59,363 bases of DNA from Candidatus Poribacteria bacterium (GTDB lineage Bacteria; Poribacteria; WGA-4E; PCPOR2b): assembly GCA_022826645.1 (NCBI GenBank), contig JAJDUM010000081.1, forward strand, positions 1-59,363, given 5' to 3'. A program made the position numbers and the translations under genes. Under the pieces are notes generated by a model. The model saw only the letters and a list, made by a program, of their open reading frames with translations, ran no database searches and was not told the DNA's origin. Below are positions 1-9,652 of the stretch, in pieces; position 1 is the first letter of the stretch; each line of letters begins with the position of its first letter.

Positions 1-60
1 GAAATCTTGTAGTCTTTGGAACAGGAAATTGATATAATCTAACGGGTCAGGATAGCTCAT
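1..60 (-). CDS. 5' end of an unknown gene running off the window
   Basis: An ATG on the minus strand at 60 opens a frame of 20 codons with no stop before the window edge. The peptide begins MSYPDPLDYINFLFQRLQDF. Upstream, reading on the minus strand, a purine-rich GAGAGGG-type site sits about 7 bases before the ATG, which supports a real start. I do not recognise the family from 20 residues. The arms GTCAGGATA (46-54) and TATCCTGAC (107-115) form an inverted repeat across the start region and could be an operator, but this is only a guess. Confidence 0.4.
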   Translation of the reverse strand, partial: MSYPDPLDYINFLFQRLQDF

Positions 61-170
61 GTTATAACCCTCTCTTTCTTAGAGTGTTAGATAGGATTAT
101 AACCGTTATCCTGACTCAATCGCAATTATGAACCACCCTCACTTACCTAAGTTGCTAGTTGCTAAACCTG

Positions 171-330
171 CTCGGCTTGGATAGACATATCCAAGTCTCG
201 GACTCTCGGAACGGAGCCATCTTTGCGCGTGGGCAGTGGATTTGCCAATCCACTGCGAGCAGTGAGCCGCTCAATTCAGTTCCCATTTTCCCGTTTCGTG
301 ACATTTCACATCACTAGCAACTTGCGTTAT
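171..330 (+). repeat. Window-end repeat element, copy 1
   Basis: This 160-base block matches the reverse complement of 59221-59360 over almost its whole length, with about 20 extra bases in this copy. It carries two small hairpins: CTTGGATA...TATCCAAG near 175-195, and CAGTGGAT...ATCCACTG near 235-255. It ends in CACTAGCAACTTGCGTTATA. A short match to this end (ACTAGCAACTTGCGTT) recurs at about 46047. Confidence 0.8.
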
Positions 331-355
331 ACTTATGCACTTTCGATGTACAACT

Positions 356-412
356 AACCCCCTAAATCCCGCCCCCGATAAATCGGGATGTACCACTTAT
401 CAGGGGGACTTT
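356..412 (+). repeat. 57-bp dispersed repeat, copy 1
   Basis: It begins AACCCCCTAAATCCC and ends CAGGGGGACTT, with the internal palindrome CCCGATAAATCGGG. The copy at 39667-39723 differs at a single base. A shortened variant lies at 43957-43988. Confidence 0.85.
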
Positions 413-529
413 TGAGACTTCGCTAAGAAGAGCTACCAGTGAACGTCTGCTTATTTCTATAATTCACAATAAAGGGATAGGGGAATTACAGCAGGTTATG
501 CGCCTGCGCTTTATCTACATCGCAAACTA

Positions 530-1183
530 TTGAAAGTCCTTTATACTGATAATCATCTCCTCGTCGTACGTAAACCAGCGGGCATGTTGGTGCAAGGCGA
601 TCGTACCGGCGACACATCGCTTTTTGATTATGGCAGGGAGTACATAAGAGATAAGTTCAATAAACCTGGCAATGTTTATTTGGGACTTGTCCATCGGCTT
701 GATAGGCCGACATCGGGTGTCGTTGTGTTTGCGTTGACCTCCAAAGCAGCGAAGCGGTTGTCCGAGCAGTTTCGGGTGGGGAGTGTCCGAAAAGTTTATT
801 GGGCACTTGTTCAAGGCAAAACCCCGCCTGACGGGACGTTGGTAGATCGGATTCATCGCCACGGTCGCACGAGCCATATAGCCAAAGGTGACCGTGGTCA
901 GCATGCAGAACTATCCTTTCGGCGGCTGCGGTATCAGAAAGGTGTGTCTTGGGTTGAGGTTGAACTGGGGACAGGTAGACATCATCAGATCCGCGTACAA
1001 TTTTCACACCGTGGCCACCCGGTGATTGGCGATTTTCGGTACGGGTCTAAAATCAAATTTGGACAGAAAGCGTTGGCTTTACACGCTCGGTCGCTTACTA
1101 TCAACCACCCCACACAAAAAGAAGAGATGACCTTCGTGGCAGGGTTAGAGCCCTTTTGGCCTAAGCAGTTTAGGACCGTGTAA
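530..1183 (+). CDS. RluA-family RNA pseudouridine synthase, no S4 domain
   Basis: Isomerises specific uridines to pseudouridine in rRNA or tRNA in the cytoplasm. The signature HRLDRPTSG lies at residues 55-63, so the catalytic aspartate is D58. The C-terminal GRHHQIRVQ segment is also typical of the family. At 217 residues it is a bare catalytic domain without an N-terminal S4 domain, unlike the second family member at 11099. The frame starts at a TTG with no strong ribosome binding site; no in-frame ATG fits better. The RNA target cannot be told from sequence alone. Confidence 0.88.
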   Translation: MKVLYTDNHLLVVRKPAGMLVQGDRTGDTSLFDYGREYIRDKFNKPGNVYLGLVHRLDRPTSGVVVFALTSKAAKRLSEQFRVGSVRKVYWALVQGKTPPDGTLVDRIHRHGRTSHIAKGDRGQHAELSFRRLRYQKGVSWVEVELGTGRHHQIRVQFSHRGHPVIGDFRYGSKIKFGQKALALHARSLTINHPTQKEEMTFVAGLEPFWPKQFRTV

Positions 1184-1412
1184 TGTTACGTCCACAATCT
1201 AAAACCGCTATAAACAGGGATTCAGCATCTTTGGAGAGACCTTTCCTAATGTCACCGCTGCTGACGCTTAGTATGGTGTTGGGTTTCACTCCCGTTCAAC
1301 CCAACCTACACCGCTTGCTCCATCGGCGAACAGACGGTAGAAGGGAACGCCGCCCCTACGAAAACAGTGACGGCTGTTGAAAAACGAGCAACTTAGGTTG
1401 TTATATTTAGAT

Positions 1413-4268
1413 ATGTTCCAGATTGGTAATCCTCTCTTTTTCTTATTCCTCGGCATTATCCCAATCCTACTGATCATTAACCGTTACACACGCGTTGAAG
1501 CAGCGCGATGGCGAAGGGTTGGGACGCTCCTCTTGCGTCTCGGTGCGGTGTTGTGCCTGATCTTGGCATTAGTCGGTCTGCAGCAAAGGGATCAAGAAGA
1601 TATTCTCTCCGTCGTGTTCCTCCTTGATGTGTCCGACAGCGTCCCACCGGAACAGCAGAGCGCAGGAATCGAACAGATTAACTCAGCCCTTGATGCACTC
1701 GAGCCCACCGACCTATTCAGCGTAATTCTGTTCGCGGGAGAGGCTGCGGTGCGTGTGCTGAATCAGGCGAAAGCAGCGCAGCCTCAACTGACAGAGGCCA
1801 TTTTATCGGGCGTCGAAGTTGACCGAGCGGCGACCAATCTCGCCGGAGCGATTCAACTGGCGCTGAGCCTACCTATTGGAGAACACGGGGGGCAGAAACG
1901 GCTGGTGTTGTTGAGTGATGGCCTCCAAAATGTTGGCGAGATAGCGGATTTACTTGACCTTGTTCGGGCGAGTGAAATCGAGGTTTTTACGCTTCCGCTG
2001 CCCTCCGAACGGGAATACGAAGTCTGGGTGAGAGCGCTGCAAACCCCGTCGCAGGTGCGAGCAGACGAAACTTTCTCGGTCCGCGCAATTATCGAAACAA
2101 TCACAGATACAACAGTCCAAGCGAGGCTTTATCGCAACGACACCCCTGTGGATGCGCCTCAAACGATAGCTTTGACACAGGGGAAGCAGCCAATCGACTT
2201 TCCACAAAGAGTTTCCGAGGAAGACATCTACAGGTATCGGATCGAGCTTTCCGTGGATAACGCAACAGGTGACAATCCCGAAAACAACAGAGGGGACGGC
2301 GTCACCCGTGTTTATGGGACGCCGCAGATCCTGTACATTGAGGGAGATACCGGAGAGACGGAATCGCTGAAGAATGTGCTTGAAATGAACAGTTTGGCGG
2401 TTGAAGTCCTCCCTCCCTCCGAATTTCCGACAGACCTCCTCACACTCCAGAACAGCGACGCCATCATCTTGAGCAATGTATCCGCTGATGACCTCTCGGG
2501 ATCTCAGATGGCGCACATCGAAAGCTATGTCCGAGATCTTGGGAAAGGACTGGTCGTAATTGGCGGGGATCGCGCGTTCGGCAGGGGTGGCTATCACGAC
2601 ACACCGCTGGAACGGGTATTGCCGCTTGAGATGACACCTCGGCAGACAAAAGAGTCTCTCGCATTGATACTTGTGGTTGATGCGTCAGGAAGTATGGCAA
2701 ACTATATTGGTCCGGATCAGAAAATTCAGTTGGCACTTGAAGGGGTGCGTGCTTCCATCCAAGCACTCGACGACGAAGACCGCGCTGGGGTGATAGCGTT
2801 CGCTGCGGAAATCAAGATGGACCTTGCACCGACAACGCAACACGAAGAGATACTTCATGAGGTTGGAACGTTGCGTCCGGGCAGCGGCACGAAGATGTAT
2901 CCCGCCCTGGAAAAGGCTTATGAGCGGCTCCAAACAGTTGATGCGAAACAGAAACATATCTTGCTCCTATCAGACGGTAAATCAGAGGGGGCTTTTATTC
3001 CACTGGCGGAACGGATTGCAGCGGACCAGATGACCCTTTCGACCATTGCTATCGGTGATGCGGACCGAGCGCTGATGAAAACGATTGCCGAGGCTGGAGG
3101 GGGCGGATACCGAGATGTTAGGAACGTCAGCGAACTGCCAAAAATTATGGCTGATGAGGTGCGTCAGACCCAGAAATATACTGTCCAGGAGGCGTTTCAG
3201 CCGATAATCAATGATGGGAATTCCCCGATGTTAGCGGGGATTAACCGCTTGCCGAAACTCTACGGCTACATTGCTACCTCGGAAAAGGAGTTAGCACAAA
3301 CCTACATTGGCTCGCATGAAGACCACCCGATCCTCGCTGGCTGGAATTACGGACTTGGCAGGTCTGTCGCCTTTACCTCTGATGTGAAGCCGGGGTGGGG
3401 AGCGGACTGGATTGAGTGGGAGAACTTCGGCAGATTTTGGGGGCAGGTTGTCAACTGGATTTTACCCTCAATGGGCGGCGCTGCGGATTTCGCTCTTACA
3501 GTAGTCCCCCAAAACGGCAGAGGAGCGGTGTTTATAGATACAGCATCGACCCCAACAACATCTGGTCTCACGTTTGACGTGAGTCTCGCCCGTCCCAACG
3601 GTAGGGGAGCGATAGTCGAACTGCATCGCGTCACGCCGACACAATACTCTGGAGAATTCCCCCTACGTGAGCATGGATCGTATCTTGTTACTGCCCAGAA
3701 AAAACGAGACGGACAGATCGAAAGCACCGATTACGAGAGCCTTGTGCTCTCCTACCCGGCGGAGTTTGCTGAATTTGAGACCAATCGGCAGCTGCTCAAT
3801 GAACTTGCGAGCCAAACCGACGGAATTTTTGAACCATCACCTAAACAGATTGTTCAACACCGTGGAACGCCAATTGAACATCTGAAACCGCTTTCGTTTC
3901 CCCTGTTAATAGCGAGCTTGGTTCTATTTGTTTTGGAGATGATCCTGCGTCGTTTCAGCATTGCGAGCGGTTATCTTACAGAACTTAAAACGCAGTTGAG
4001 GTCGCTTTACCGCCGAGACGATCATGCGGCTTCACCAACACTTTCGCGCTTGCGACAAACAAAGGCGACGCTGACGAGGGGGTCCTCGACAACGTCCGGT
4101 GATTTCGCTCCCGCCCCAACATCTCAATCTGGATATCAGCGCGAGAGCGAGTCAAAATCGGGGTTGGGGAGCGCCACATCGGCAGATGCGCAAACTGCAT
4201 CGACGGGTGGCATCGGAAGATTGTTGCAGGCGAAGGGTCGGGCGCGCAACAATGCCCCCTCAAGATAA
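1413..4268 (+). CDS. Membrane protein with two VWA domains flanking a GATase-like domain
   Basis: A 951-residue protein with two N-terminal membrane helices (about 8-22 and 38-55). A first von Willebrand A domain has the MIDAS motif DVSDS at 72-76. A class I glutamine-amidotransferase-like segment follows at about 307-409 (ILYIEGD...VVIGGDRAFGRGGY). A second VWA has the MIDAS motif DASGS at 423-427. A membrane helix lies near 828-846, before a low-complexity Ser/Gly/Arg tail. Both MIDAS motifs look intact, so metal-dependent ligand binding is likely. The layout resembles BatA-like or uncharacterised VWA membrane proteins; the ligand is unknown. A TTG at 1377 would add 12 residues; I prefer the ATG because it starts directly before the hydrophobic segment. 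The DUF4159 protein at 32729, often found with such proteins, is far away here. Confidence 0.8.
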   Translation: MFQIGNPLFFLFLGIIPILLIINRYTRVEAARWRRVGTLLLRLGAVLCLILALVGLQQRDQEDILSVVFLLDVSDSVPPEQQSAGIEQINSALDALEPTDLFSVILFAGEAAVRVLNQAKAAQPQLTEAILSGVEVDRAATNLAGAIQLALSLPIGEHGGQKRLVLLSDGLQNVGEIADLLDLVRASEIEVFTLPLPSEREYEVWVRALQTPSQVRADETFSVRAIIETITDTTVQARLYRNDTPVDAPQTIALTQGKQPIDFPQRVSEEDIYRYRIELSVDNATGDNPENNRGDGVTRVYGTPQILYIEGDTGETESLKNVLEMNSLAVEVLPPSEFPTDLLTLQNSDAIILSNVSADDLSGSQMAHIESYVRDLGKGLVVIGGDRAFGRGGYHDTPLERVLPLEMTPRQTKESLALILVVDASGSMANYIGPDQKIQLALEGVRASIQALDDEDRAGVIAFAAEIKMDLAPTTQHEEILHEVGTLRPGSGTKMYPALEKAYERLQTVDAKQKHILLLSDGKSEGAFIPLAERIAADQMTLSTIAIGDADRALMKTIAEAGGGGYRDVRNVSELPKIMADEVRQTQKYTVQEAFQPIINDGNSPMLAGINRLPKLYGYIATSEKELAQTYIGSHEDHPILAGWNYGLGRSVAFTSDVKPGWGADWIEWENFGRFWGQVVNWILPSMGGAADFALTVVPQNGRGAVFIDTASTPTTSGLTFDVSLARPNGRGAIVELHRVTPTQYSGEFPLREHGSYLVTAQKKRDGQIESTDYESLVLSYPAEFAEFETNRQLLNELASQTDGIFEPSPKQIVQHRGTPIEHLKPLSFPLLIASLVLFVLEMILRRFSIASGYLTELKTQLRSLYRRDDHAASPTLSRLRQTKATLTRGSSTTSGDFAPAPTSQSGYQRESESKSGLGSATSADAQTASTGGIGRLLQAKGRARNNAPSR

Positions 4269-4354
4269 ATCCATCCTAAAATTCAGGATTTTGTTCTTGC
4301 GCGTTGCTGTAGGAACAGCAGGTTTAAGACAATAATCTTTCAAAGGAGAACGGT

Positions 4355-5146
4355 ATGAAAGCGTCGTTTTGTACGAACGCCTTTGGCAACACGCAGCAGG
4401 CTATTGAGGAAGCTATCCCGAAATTGGCACAGATGGGATATGACGGGTTGGAGTTTTGGGAGCAGTACTTACCAAGTGCAGACCTGAAGTGGCTCAAAGG
4501 AATAATGGATGCACACCGGCTCGAAATCGTTCAGATCTGCCCTTATTTTGACTTCACCACCAGTTCAGAGATGTGGGAGCAGAGCATACGGGATGCGGAG
4601 CGGTACATCGAATATTCGATTCAGCTGGGAGGTCCTTTTATCCGGACGTACACCGGCAATGTCGGCAGCGCCGATGCAACGGCGGAACAGTGGGATGCTT
4701 GCGTAAAAGGGCTGCAGCGAATTTGTGAGATGGGTATGCCACACGGCATTGTGTTTCCGCTCGAAACCCATCAGGTGATCCATTCAGGACCCAACCTGAC
4801 GGATACAAGTCCGACTACACTCAAGTTGCTCGCCGATGTGGGGTTGGACAACTTGAAGGTGAATATCCAGACACCGTTGTTAGGCGAGTCGATCTTCGAC
4901 ACAGCATCGCAGTTGGGCGCCCATGTGGTTCACGTCCATGCCCATAACTGGATTGGCAATTGGCCCAACCTCACGTTTCTGGATGCTGGGGACGAGGATT
5001 TCACGGAGTTCGCACGGATATTGAAGGATAAGGGTTTTGACGGTTACATTTCTGTCGAACATGGCAGCCACCACCCACCCTACGAGACAGCAGCCCATGA
5101 TATCCAATATCTGAAACGGTTGATTGCTGGCGAGCTTTGGAAATGA
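4355..5146 (+). CDS. Sugar phosphate isomerase/epimerase-family TIM barrel
   Basis: A 263-residue protein of the xylose-isomerase-like (AP_endonuc_2) family, which interconverts sugars or hydroxy-ketoacids with a divalent metal. Likely metal ligands are E137 (FPLETHQ), the histidines of HVHAHNW from 193, and E235 (ISVEHG). The motif KGFDGYISVEHG near the C terminus is typical of this group. AAAGGAGAA lies about 5 bases before the ATG. It is one of three such barrels in the window (also 12192 and 17690). No signal peptide is seen, so it is cytoplasmic. The substrate is not identifiable. Confidence 0.85.
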   Translation: MKASFCTNAFGNTQQAIEEAIPKLAQMGYDGLEFWEQYLPSADLKWLKGIMDAHRLEIVQICPYFDFTTSSEMWEQSIRDAERYIEYSIQLGGPFIRTYTGNVGSADATAEQWDACVKGLQRICEMGMPHGIVFPLETHQVIHSGPNLTDTSPTTLKLLADVGLDNLKVNIQTPLLGESIFDTASQLGAHVVHVHAHNWIGNWPNLTFLDAGDEDFTEFARILKDKGFDGYISVEHGSHHPPYETAAHDIQYLKRLIAGELWK

Positions 5147-5246
5147 GCGCTAACATCAAGCACCCAATGAGAAATGGCAGAGAGAAAGCACCCGAAATCA
5201 CCACTACAAGGACAGTCTTATCGGTAAGTGGTAGGAAGGAGAAACC

Positions 5247-5711
5247 GTGATAAGGAAATATCGACCATCAGATCTTGAAACACTCCGGCAAATCACCGCA
5301 ATTTGCTTTGAAGGGGTTTCGATCGACAAGAACATCGAAGACAAGTATGGTGTCATTAATGAACTGGATTGGAAGCAGCGCAAGATGTCACACATTAACA
5401 ACGATGTAGAAGCAAATGCGGACGGTGTGTTTGTCGCAGAGATTGCGGGAGAGGTGGTGGGTTATATCACCGTCTACGCCAATCATCAGACGAAAATTGG
5501 CGGCATCCCAAATCTGTCCGTGCTCCCAGATTTTCAAAAGAAGGGATTGGGAACAGAACTGATTGAGACAGCGTTGACGTATCTGAAAGAGGAAGGAATG
5601 CTGTACGCGCGGATTGAGACGCTGGAACAGAATCAGATTGGAACAAACTTCTATCCCAAGATGGGCTTTATCGAGATCGCCAGACAGGTTCATTATATCC
5701 GGCCATTATAA
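5247..5711 (+). CDS. GNAT-family N-acetyltransferase
   Basis: A 154-residue acetyltransferase fold. It opens MIRKYRPSDLETLRQI and has the acetyl-CoA binding loop QKKGLGTELIETAL around residues 94-107 after LSVLPDFQ. The C-terminal NFYPKMGFIEIAR is the usual last strand pair. It starts at GTG with AAGGAGA five bases upstream, which fixes the start. It stands alone, about 100 bases after the sugar isomerase and convergent with the S41 protease. The acyl acceptor (protein N terminus, amine or drug) cannot be inferred. Confidence 0.85.
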   Translation: MIRKYRPSDLETLRQITAICFEGVSIDKNIEDKYGVINELDWKQRKMSHINNDVEANADGVFVAEIAGEVVGYITVYANHQTKIGGIPNLSVLPDFQKKGLGTELIETALTYLKEEGMLYARIETLEQNQIGTNFYPKMGFIEIARQVHYIRPL

Positions 5712-5806
5712 CGGAGGCAGGTTACACGCCAGCATTCTACCGCTCCCAAAAAGACAGATTGGCTCTTAGCGGGGATGAAAATGTAACCGCTGTAATTTTT
5801 AGTGTC

Positions 5807-7297
5807 TTAGAGATCAACCGTTACAGATGATGCGAGGACTGCTTCAACGCCGCCCGTTTTGATAAGTTGGATTGCTTCTTGGAGCTGGTTGTCATTAACG
5901 AGATCAACCAACGGATCGATGCCGACATTTCTGTTGAAGAACATATTTGCCTCGTTCTTAACGATCTCGATATCGAGTATGATTTTGTTTTCCACAAGTG
6001 TCGCCATCAATTCCGGGAGTTCTGGCTCTAACTGAGCGAAATCTTTGGGAGTTTCCCCCATCTCCTTCTCTGTCCGTTCGATCCAGTCCTCAACAAACGT
6101 TTCTACATATTTCCTGGCGTACAACCGCATCGCTGCTGTGATTTCATCGAGCTTACTCATCTCAACCTCGATATTTGGCTCGATTCCCTTTTCGTTAATT
6201 GAGACACCGCTCGGTGTGTAGTAGGTCGAGATCGTAAAAGAGACTGCACCTTCTTTTTCCAAGGCGTTCAAAGGAAACCGTTGCTGGACAACACCTTTGC
6301 CGAAAGTTTTCTTACCGAGGATAGCACCCCGTTTGGAATCCTTGATAGCACCGGCAACAATTTCAGAGCCACTCGCGCTATACTCATTCACAAGTATAAC
6401 TAGCTCCACCTCCGCTGGGCAAAGCATTTCAGCCGTTGCGAGGTACTCTTGGTTATACCTATTAAGCCTCCCTTTCGTTGACACAATAACCCCCTTGGAG
6501 ATAAAGGCGTTGGTCACATCGTAGGCGGCTTTAAGCAGGCCTCCCGGATTGTGTCGGAGATCCAAAATTAGCGCCTTCATCGGCACATCTTTGGCATCAA
6601 ACAAGGTCTTTAGTGCCCGCTGAAACTCATCAACGGTTCTGCCGGTGAAGCTTTCAATTTTTATGTAGCCGATGCCATCCTCAAGCATTGTCTGCCGAAC
6701 GCTCTCAATTTTAATTTCCTCGCGGATCAGTGTCACATCAAACGGTTCCGAATGTCCTCGGCGCTGTACCGTAACCGTGACCTCTGTACCAACTATCCCT
6801 CTCAACGTATCAACAACTTCCGACAGCGTTTGCCCGCCAGCACTAATATGGATCGGTTCTCCATCGACTTTGGTTATGTAATCACCTGCTTGCAATCCCG
6901 CTCGCATTGCGGGGGTACTGGGTAGAGGTCGAGCAATTTTTATAAAGCCTTTGTCTTCATAGATCCGAATACCGAGGCCGCCAAATCTTGCATGATAGAG
7001 ATTCTCTTCTTCGCGTTTCTGATCGACAGGCGGCAGGTAGAAAGTGTAGGGATCGTCCAAGGCAGCCAGCGATCCTTTGATCGCTCCTTCAAACATTTCC
7101 CGCTGATCGACGTCGTCGTAGTAATGGACATCCGCCTTTCTAATCACCTCTATTAGCGCCCTCTGCAGGTTGATTATGTTTTTACCATCGCGATCACTTA
7201 GCGCAGTTTTCTCTCCCAATGGCACGAGAAAGAGCGCGATAATGACAGCAGCGGCCAAAACTGCGATAGGCAAGGTGTGTTTTCTATATCGAACCAT
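5807..7297 (-). CDS. S41-family C-terminal processing protease (CtpA-like) with PDZ domain
   Basis: A 496-residue periplasmic or membrane-anchored serine protease. A hydrophobic N-terminal segment (PIAVLAAAVIIALFLVPLG) acts as signal or anchor. A PDZ domain follows, with FGGLGIRIYEDKGFIKI and MRAGLQAGDYI. The catalytic domain has S309 in SASGSE and K334 in TFGKG, exactly 25 residues apart as in E. coli Prc. I chose ATG 7297 over the longer frame (7336) because GAGGGA precedes it and the hydrophobic segment follows closely. About 190 residues follow the protease core, with the helical tail typical of larger CtpA enzymes. A good promoter lies just upstream. Confidence 0.9.
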   Translation of the reverse strand: MVRYRKHTLPIAVLAAAVIIALFLVPLGEKTALSDRDGKNIINLQRALIEVIRKADVHYYDDVDQREMFEGAIKGSLAALDDPYTFYLPPVDQKREEENLYHARFGGLGIRIYEDKGFIKIARPLPSTPAMRAGLQAGDYITKVDGEPIHISAGGQTLSEVVDTLRGIVGTEVTVTVQRRGHSEPFDVTLIREEIKIESVRQTMLEDGIGYIKIESFTGRTVDEFQRALKTLFDAKDVPMKALILDLRHNPGGLLKAAYDVTNAFISKGVIVSTKGRLNRYNQEYLATAEMLCPAEVELVILVNEYSASGSEIVAGAIKDSKRGAILGKKTFGKGVVQQRFPLNALEKEGAVSFTISTYYTPSGVSINEKGIEPNIEVEMSKLDEITAAMRLYARKYVETFVEDWIERTEKEMGETPKDFAQLEPELPELMATLVENKIILDIEIVKNEANMFFNRNVGIDPLVDLVNDNQLQEAIQLIKTGGVEAVLASSVTVDL

Positions 7298-7372
7298 GGA
7301 TCCCTCGTATATTTGTTGTTTGATTAAACGCAGCATTTAGTTAGGGTTTTATATTATCGTCCCGTTTGCATA

Positions 7373-7401
7373 ATTATAACATGATTCGCGAGATGCTGCA
7401 A
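7373..7401 (-). promoter_or_regulatory. Predicted sigma70-type promoter for the S41 protease
   Basis: On the minus strand, TTGCAG (7401-7396) and TATAAT (7378-7373) are separated by 17 bases. The -10 box is a perfect consensus and lies about 75 bases upstream of the ATG at 7297. Confidence 0.6.
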
Positions 7402-7428
7402 GAGGTTAAGAGCGACTATTTTTCAACT

Positions 7429-8079
7429 TCAAACTGAAGTTTGGAGATGAAGGTGGATGAGTGGTTTTACTGTCACATGCGTGTAGGTTTGCTCAGAAAC
7501 CGTATCGCAAAAGAACGGCTCGAAAAAGGTATCAAGGCAGGTTAGGAATTCAGGAAGATTCACCCCCATATATATCCCAGTTGGGTCATCAAGATTGGTA
7601 AGCACGTGCAGTAACTTGGTGCGCCCATTGGTTGAAAGGCTTTGTAGACCACGAAGCTGTCGCATGTGATATTTAATCAGCGATGCCGAAATTTGGATCA
7701 ACCCCTGCAGAAACAGTCGGCAATCATCCTCCGTTTTATTCCAAAGTCCTTCCCATGCCTCATGGGCTTCCCACCAGTACGCAAAATTGAAGAGATCAAC
7801 GCCGTATAGATACTCTTCAGTTTGACGCCAATCGGCAGGCAGAGAAACAGGATAATCGTCCTCCTCCAAGCCGTAGCTATGCCCTTGTGGATCCCTGATT
7901 GGGTGCGGTGTAACACCCGGCACGTGCCGATAGGGAGGGAAAGGACGCTGCGAACAGTATCGGACCCCGTCGGGATCGAACGGCTGCGGTTGTTCAATGG
8001 ACTGTGCCTCTTCAACAACTGAAGGGGCTGTTACTTTCTGTTTTGAACTTCTGAAGAATTTAGGGATTTTTAATTTCAT
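7429..8079 (-). CDS. DUF309-family protein
   Basis: A 216-residue protein whose middle part (about residues 90-150) has the DUF309 signature: FNFAYWWEAHEAWEGLW followed by LFLQGLIQISASLIKYHM. The family is a small helical bundle of unknown function, common in bacteria. The basic N terminus (MKLKIPKFFRSSKQK) and the proline-rich stretch before the domain are extra to the usual 120-150 residue members. The ATG at 8079 lacks a strong binding site. It lies downstream of, and on the opposite strand to, the cupin gene, so it is probably a single-gene unit. Confidence 0.8.
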   Translation of the reverse strand: MKLKIPKFFRSSKQKVTAPSVVEEAQSIEQPQPFDPDGVRYCSQRPFPPYRHVPGVTPHPIRDPQGHSYGLEEDDYPVSLPADWRQTEEYLYGVDLFNFAYWWEAHEAWEGLWNKTEDDCRLFLQGLIQISASLIKYHMRQLRGLQSLSTNGRTKLLHVLTNLDDPTGIYMGVNLPEFLTCLDTFFEPFFCDTVSEQTYTHVTVKPLIHLHLQTSV

Positions 8080-8336
8080 GATCTGACTTTTTATTCAGGG
8101 ATAGGGTACGTTTGTATCCCTATTGTATCACATCCGAGATCAATTTTACAGGTCGTAATAGATCCATTAGTCTTGGCTGAGATGTGCCTTTCAAACTAGC
8201 TGTTTTTTGATAGCACTCCCCACCCAATTTGTGATACCATCCTCGCTGGGCGCTTGATGGGATATCTCACCACAGATTGCACGATCTACAGGAATGAAGC
8301 GGAAACGAAACAGTATGAGAGCCAGAGGAGACAGCA

Positions 8337-8702
8337 ATGAAAACAGACATCTATGTGGTCAAACTCAGCGATGGAGAGCGCATCGGGGAAGCGGTAAAGC
8401 CTCTCCTCGATCCAGTGGATATGGGAAGCATTGGTCACTTTGCGGTATCGAAAGATCAACCAACAGAACTGCACTATCATGACTACGACGAGTATTGGTA
8501 CTTCACCGAAGGCACAACAACCGTCACCCTACGCACCCCCGATGGTACGAGCCAATCGTATCAGATTGGACCGGGTGATTTGGTGGTAACTCCCAGAGGG
8601 GTTGAGCATGGCCATATTCCCGACGACACTGTAAAAGGGATTCAGTGGGTCAGTGTTATTGCGCCGGAAGCGCGCCGCGGTCATTTACACCGAGAATTAT
8701 AA
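8337..8702 (+). CDS. Small single-domain cupin
   Basis: A 121-residue beta-barrel protein with the metal-binding cupin motifs. Motif 1 is LHYHDYDEYWYFTEGTTTV (H-x-H, glutamate and a following glycine). Motif 2 is PGDLVVTPRGVEHGH. These residues can hold Fe, Mn or Zn. AGAGGAG precedes the ATG. The next gene, an aldo-keto reductase, starts 16 bases downstream on the same strand, so the two are probably co-transcribed and may act on one carbonyl or sugar substrate. Without a partner domain it could be an isomerase, a dioxygenase-like enzyme or a binding protein. Confidence 0.85.
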   Translation: MKTDIYVVKLSDGERIGEAVKPLLDPVDMGSIGHFAVSKDQPTELHYHDYDEYWYFTEGTTTVTLRTPDGTSQSYQIGPGDLVVTPRGVEHGHIPDDTVKGIQWVSVIAPEARRGHLHREL

Positions 8703-8718
8703 GTAATAAGGAGCAATC

Positions 8719-9612
8719 ATGACAAACCAAAGCGCATTACTGCCCCGGCGTCGGTTGGGCCGCACAGGTTTAGAGGTAACGGGACTCAGCATGGGTGGTG
8801 CAGGTGTAGGACGTGACAATGTATCAGATGACGAAGCGATTGAAGCGGTGCATCGGGCAATAGAATTGGGGATGAACTACCTCGACACGGCACCACTGTA
8901 TGGGGCTTGTGAAAGCGAAAGGCGGATCGGGCTTGCATTGGCTGGCGGTTGGCGTGAAAAAATCCACTTGGCAACAAAGATAGGGACACACCCGGAATGG
9001 CGGGGCGATTTTTCGGCATCGACGACGCGCAGAAGTGTTGAAAACAGTCTCCGTTTATTGGACACAAATTATCTGGACGTGTGCCTCGTCCACGATCCGG
9101 ACAGCATGGACCCCGTGATCGCAAAAGGCGGAGCGTTTGAGGAACTCCAACGGATGCGCGAAGAGGGATTGCTACGCTATATTGGGCTTGGTGTCCGTGA
9201 GCACGAGTTTCATCGTATCGCCATTGAAACCGGCGTTGTGGATGTGATTCTGACCTTCCTGGACTACACGCTGCTTAGCCAAACCGCTGCGGATAGCTTG
9301 TTACCGTTTGCGGCGAAGCACGATATCGGGGTAATCAACGGCAGTCCAATCGCAATGGGATTGCTTTCGGGTATTGAACCGGACGTGACAGCCCGACCGC
9401 CAGAGGGAGAGCGGGCACACAAGCTCTGGCAGTGGGCGACGGAAAACAACCAGAATCTGCTCAACTTGGCAATCCAATTTTGTCTGCGGCAACCGCTTAT
9501 CCACATGAGCCTAACGGGGTCTAAAGACGCAGCAGAGGTTGAACAGAATTTTGCCGCGGCAACCACGCCGGTGCCGGAGGAGATCTGGGAACAGTTAACG
9601 GCTGTGATGTAA
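8719..9612 (+). CDS. Aldo-keto reductase family protein
   Basis: A 297-residue NAD(P)H-dependent oxidoreductase. It opens RRRLGRTGLEVTGLSMGG. The catalytic tetrad is visible: Asp and Tyr in NYLDTAPLYG, Lys in LATKIG and His in CLVHDPDS. The group resembles L-fucose/galactose dehydrogenase-type AKRs. TAAGGAG lies 6 bases before the ATG. It follows the cupin closely and is followed 40 bases later by dihydrolipoyl dehydrogenase. The natural substrate could be an aldose such as D-threo-aldose or L-fucose, but this is not shown by the sequence. Confidence 0.88.
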   Translation: MTNQSALLPRRRLGRTGLEVTGLSMGGAGVGRDNVSDDEAIEAVHRAIELGMNYLDTAPLYGACESERRIGLALAGGWREKIHLATKIGTHPEWRGDFSASTTRRSVENSLRLLDTNYLDVCLVHDPDSMDPVIAKGGAFEELQRMREEGLLRYIGLGVREHEFHRIAIETGVVDVILTFLDYTLLSQTAADSLLPFAAKHDIGVINGSPIAMGLLSGIEPDVTARPPEGERAHKLWQWATENNQNLLNLAIQFCLRQPLIHMSLTGSKDAAEVEQNFAAATTPVPEEIWEQLTAVM

Positions 9613-9652
9613 GGACCTAAGTTCTGAACTGAGTTGTCTATGGGAGGTGTTA

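Larger units (their letters stand above)
61..529. other. Intergenic region with two dispersed repeats
   Basis: No convincing gene lies in these 469 bases. The stretch holds a copy of the window-end element (171-330) and a copy of the 57-bp repeat (356-412). The rest shows no recognisable RNA gene. Confidence 0.6.

Noticed and set aside
1183..1380. A 65-codon open frame between the pseudouridine synthase and the VWA gene
   Set aside because: No binding site, odd composition (RRTDGRRERRPYE) and overlap with a repeat-like ACGCCGCCCCTACG segment; most likely non-coding.
8080..8336. tRNA or riboswitch in the gap before the cupin gene
   Set aside because: No cloverleaf, T-loop signature or known aptamer core could be found by reading.
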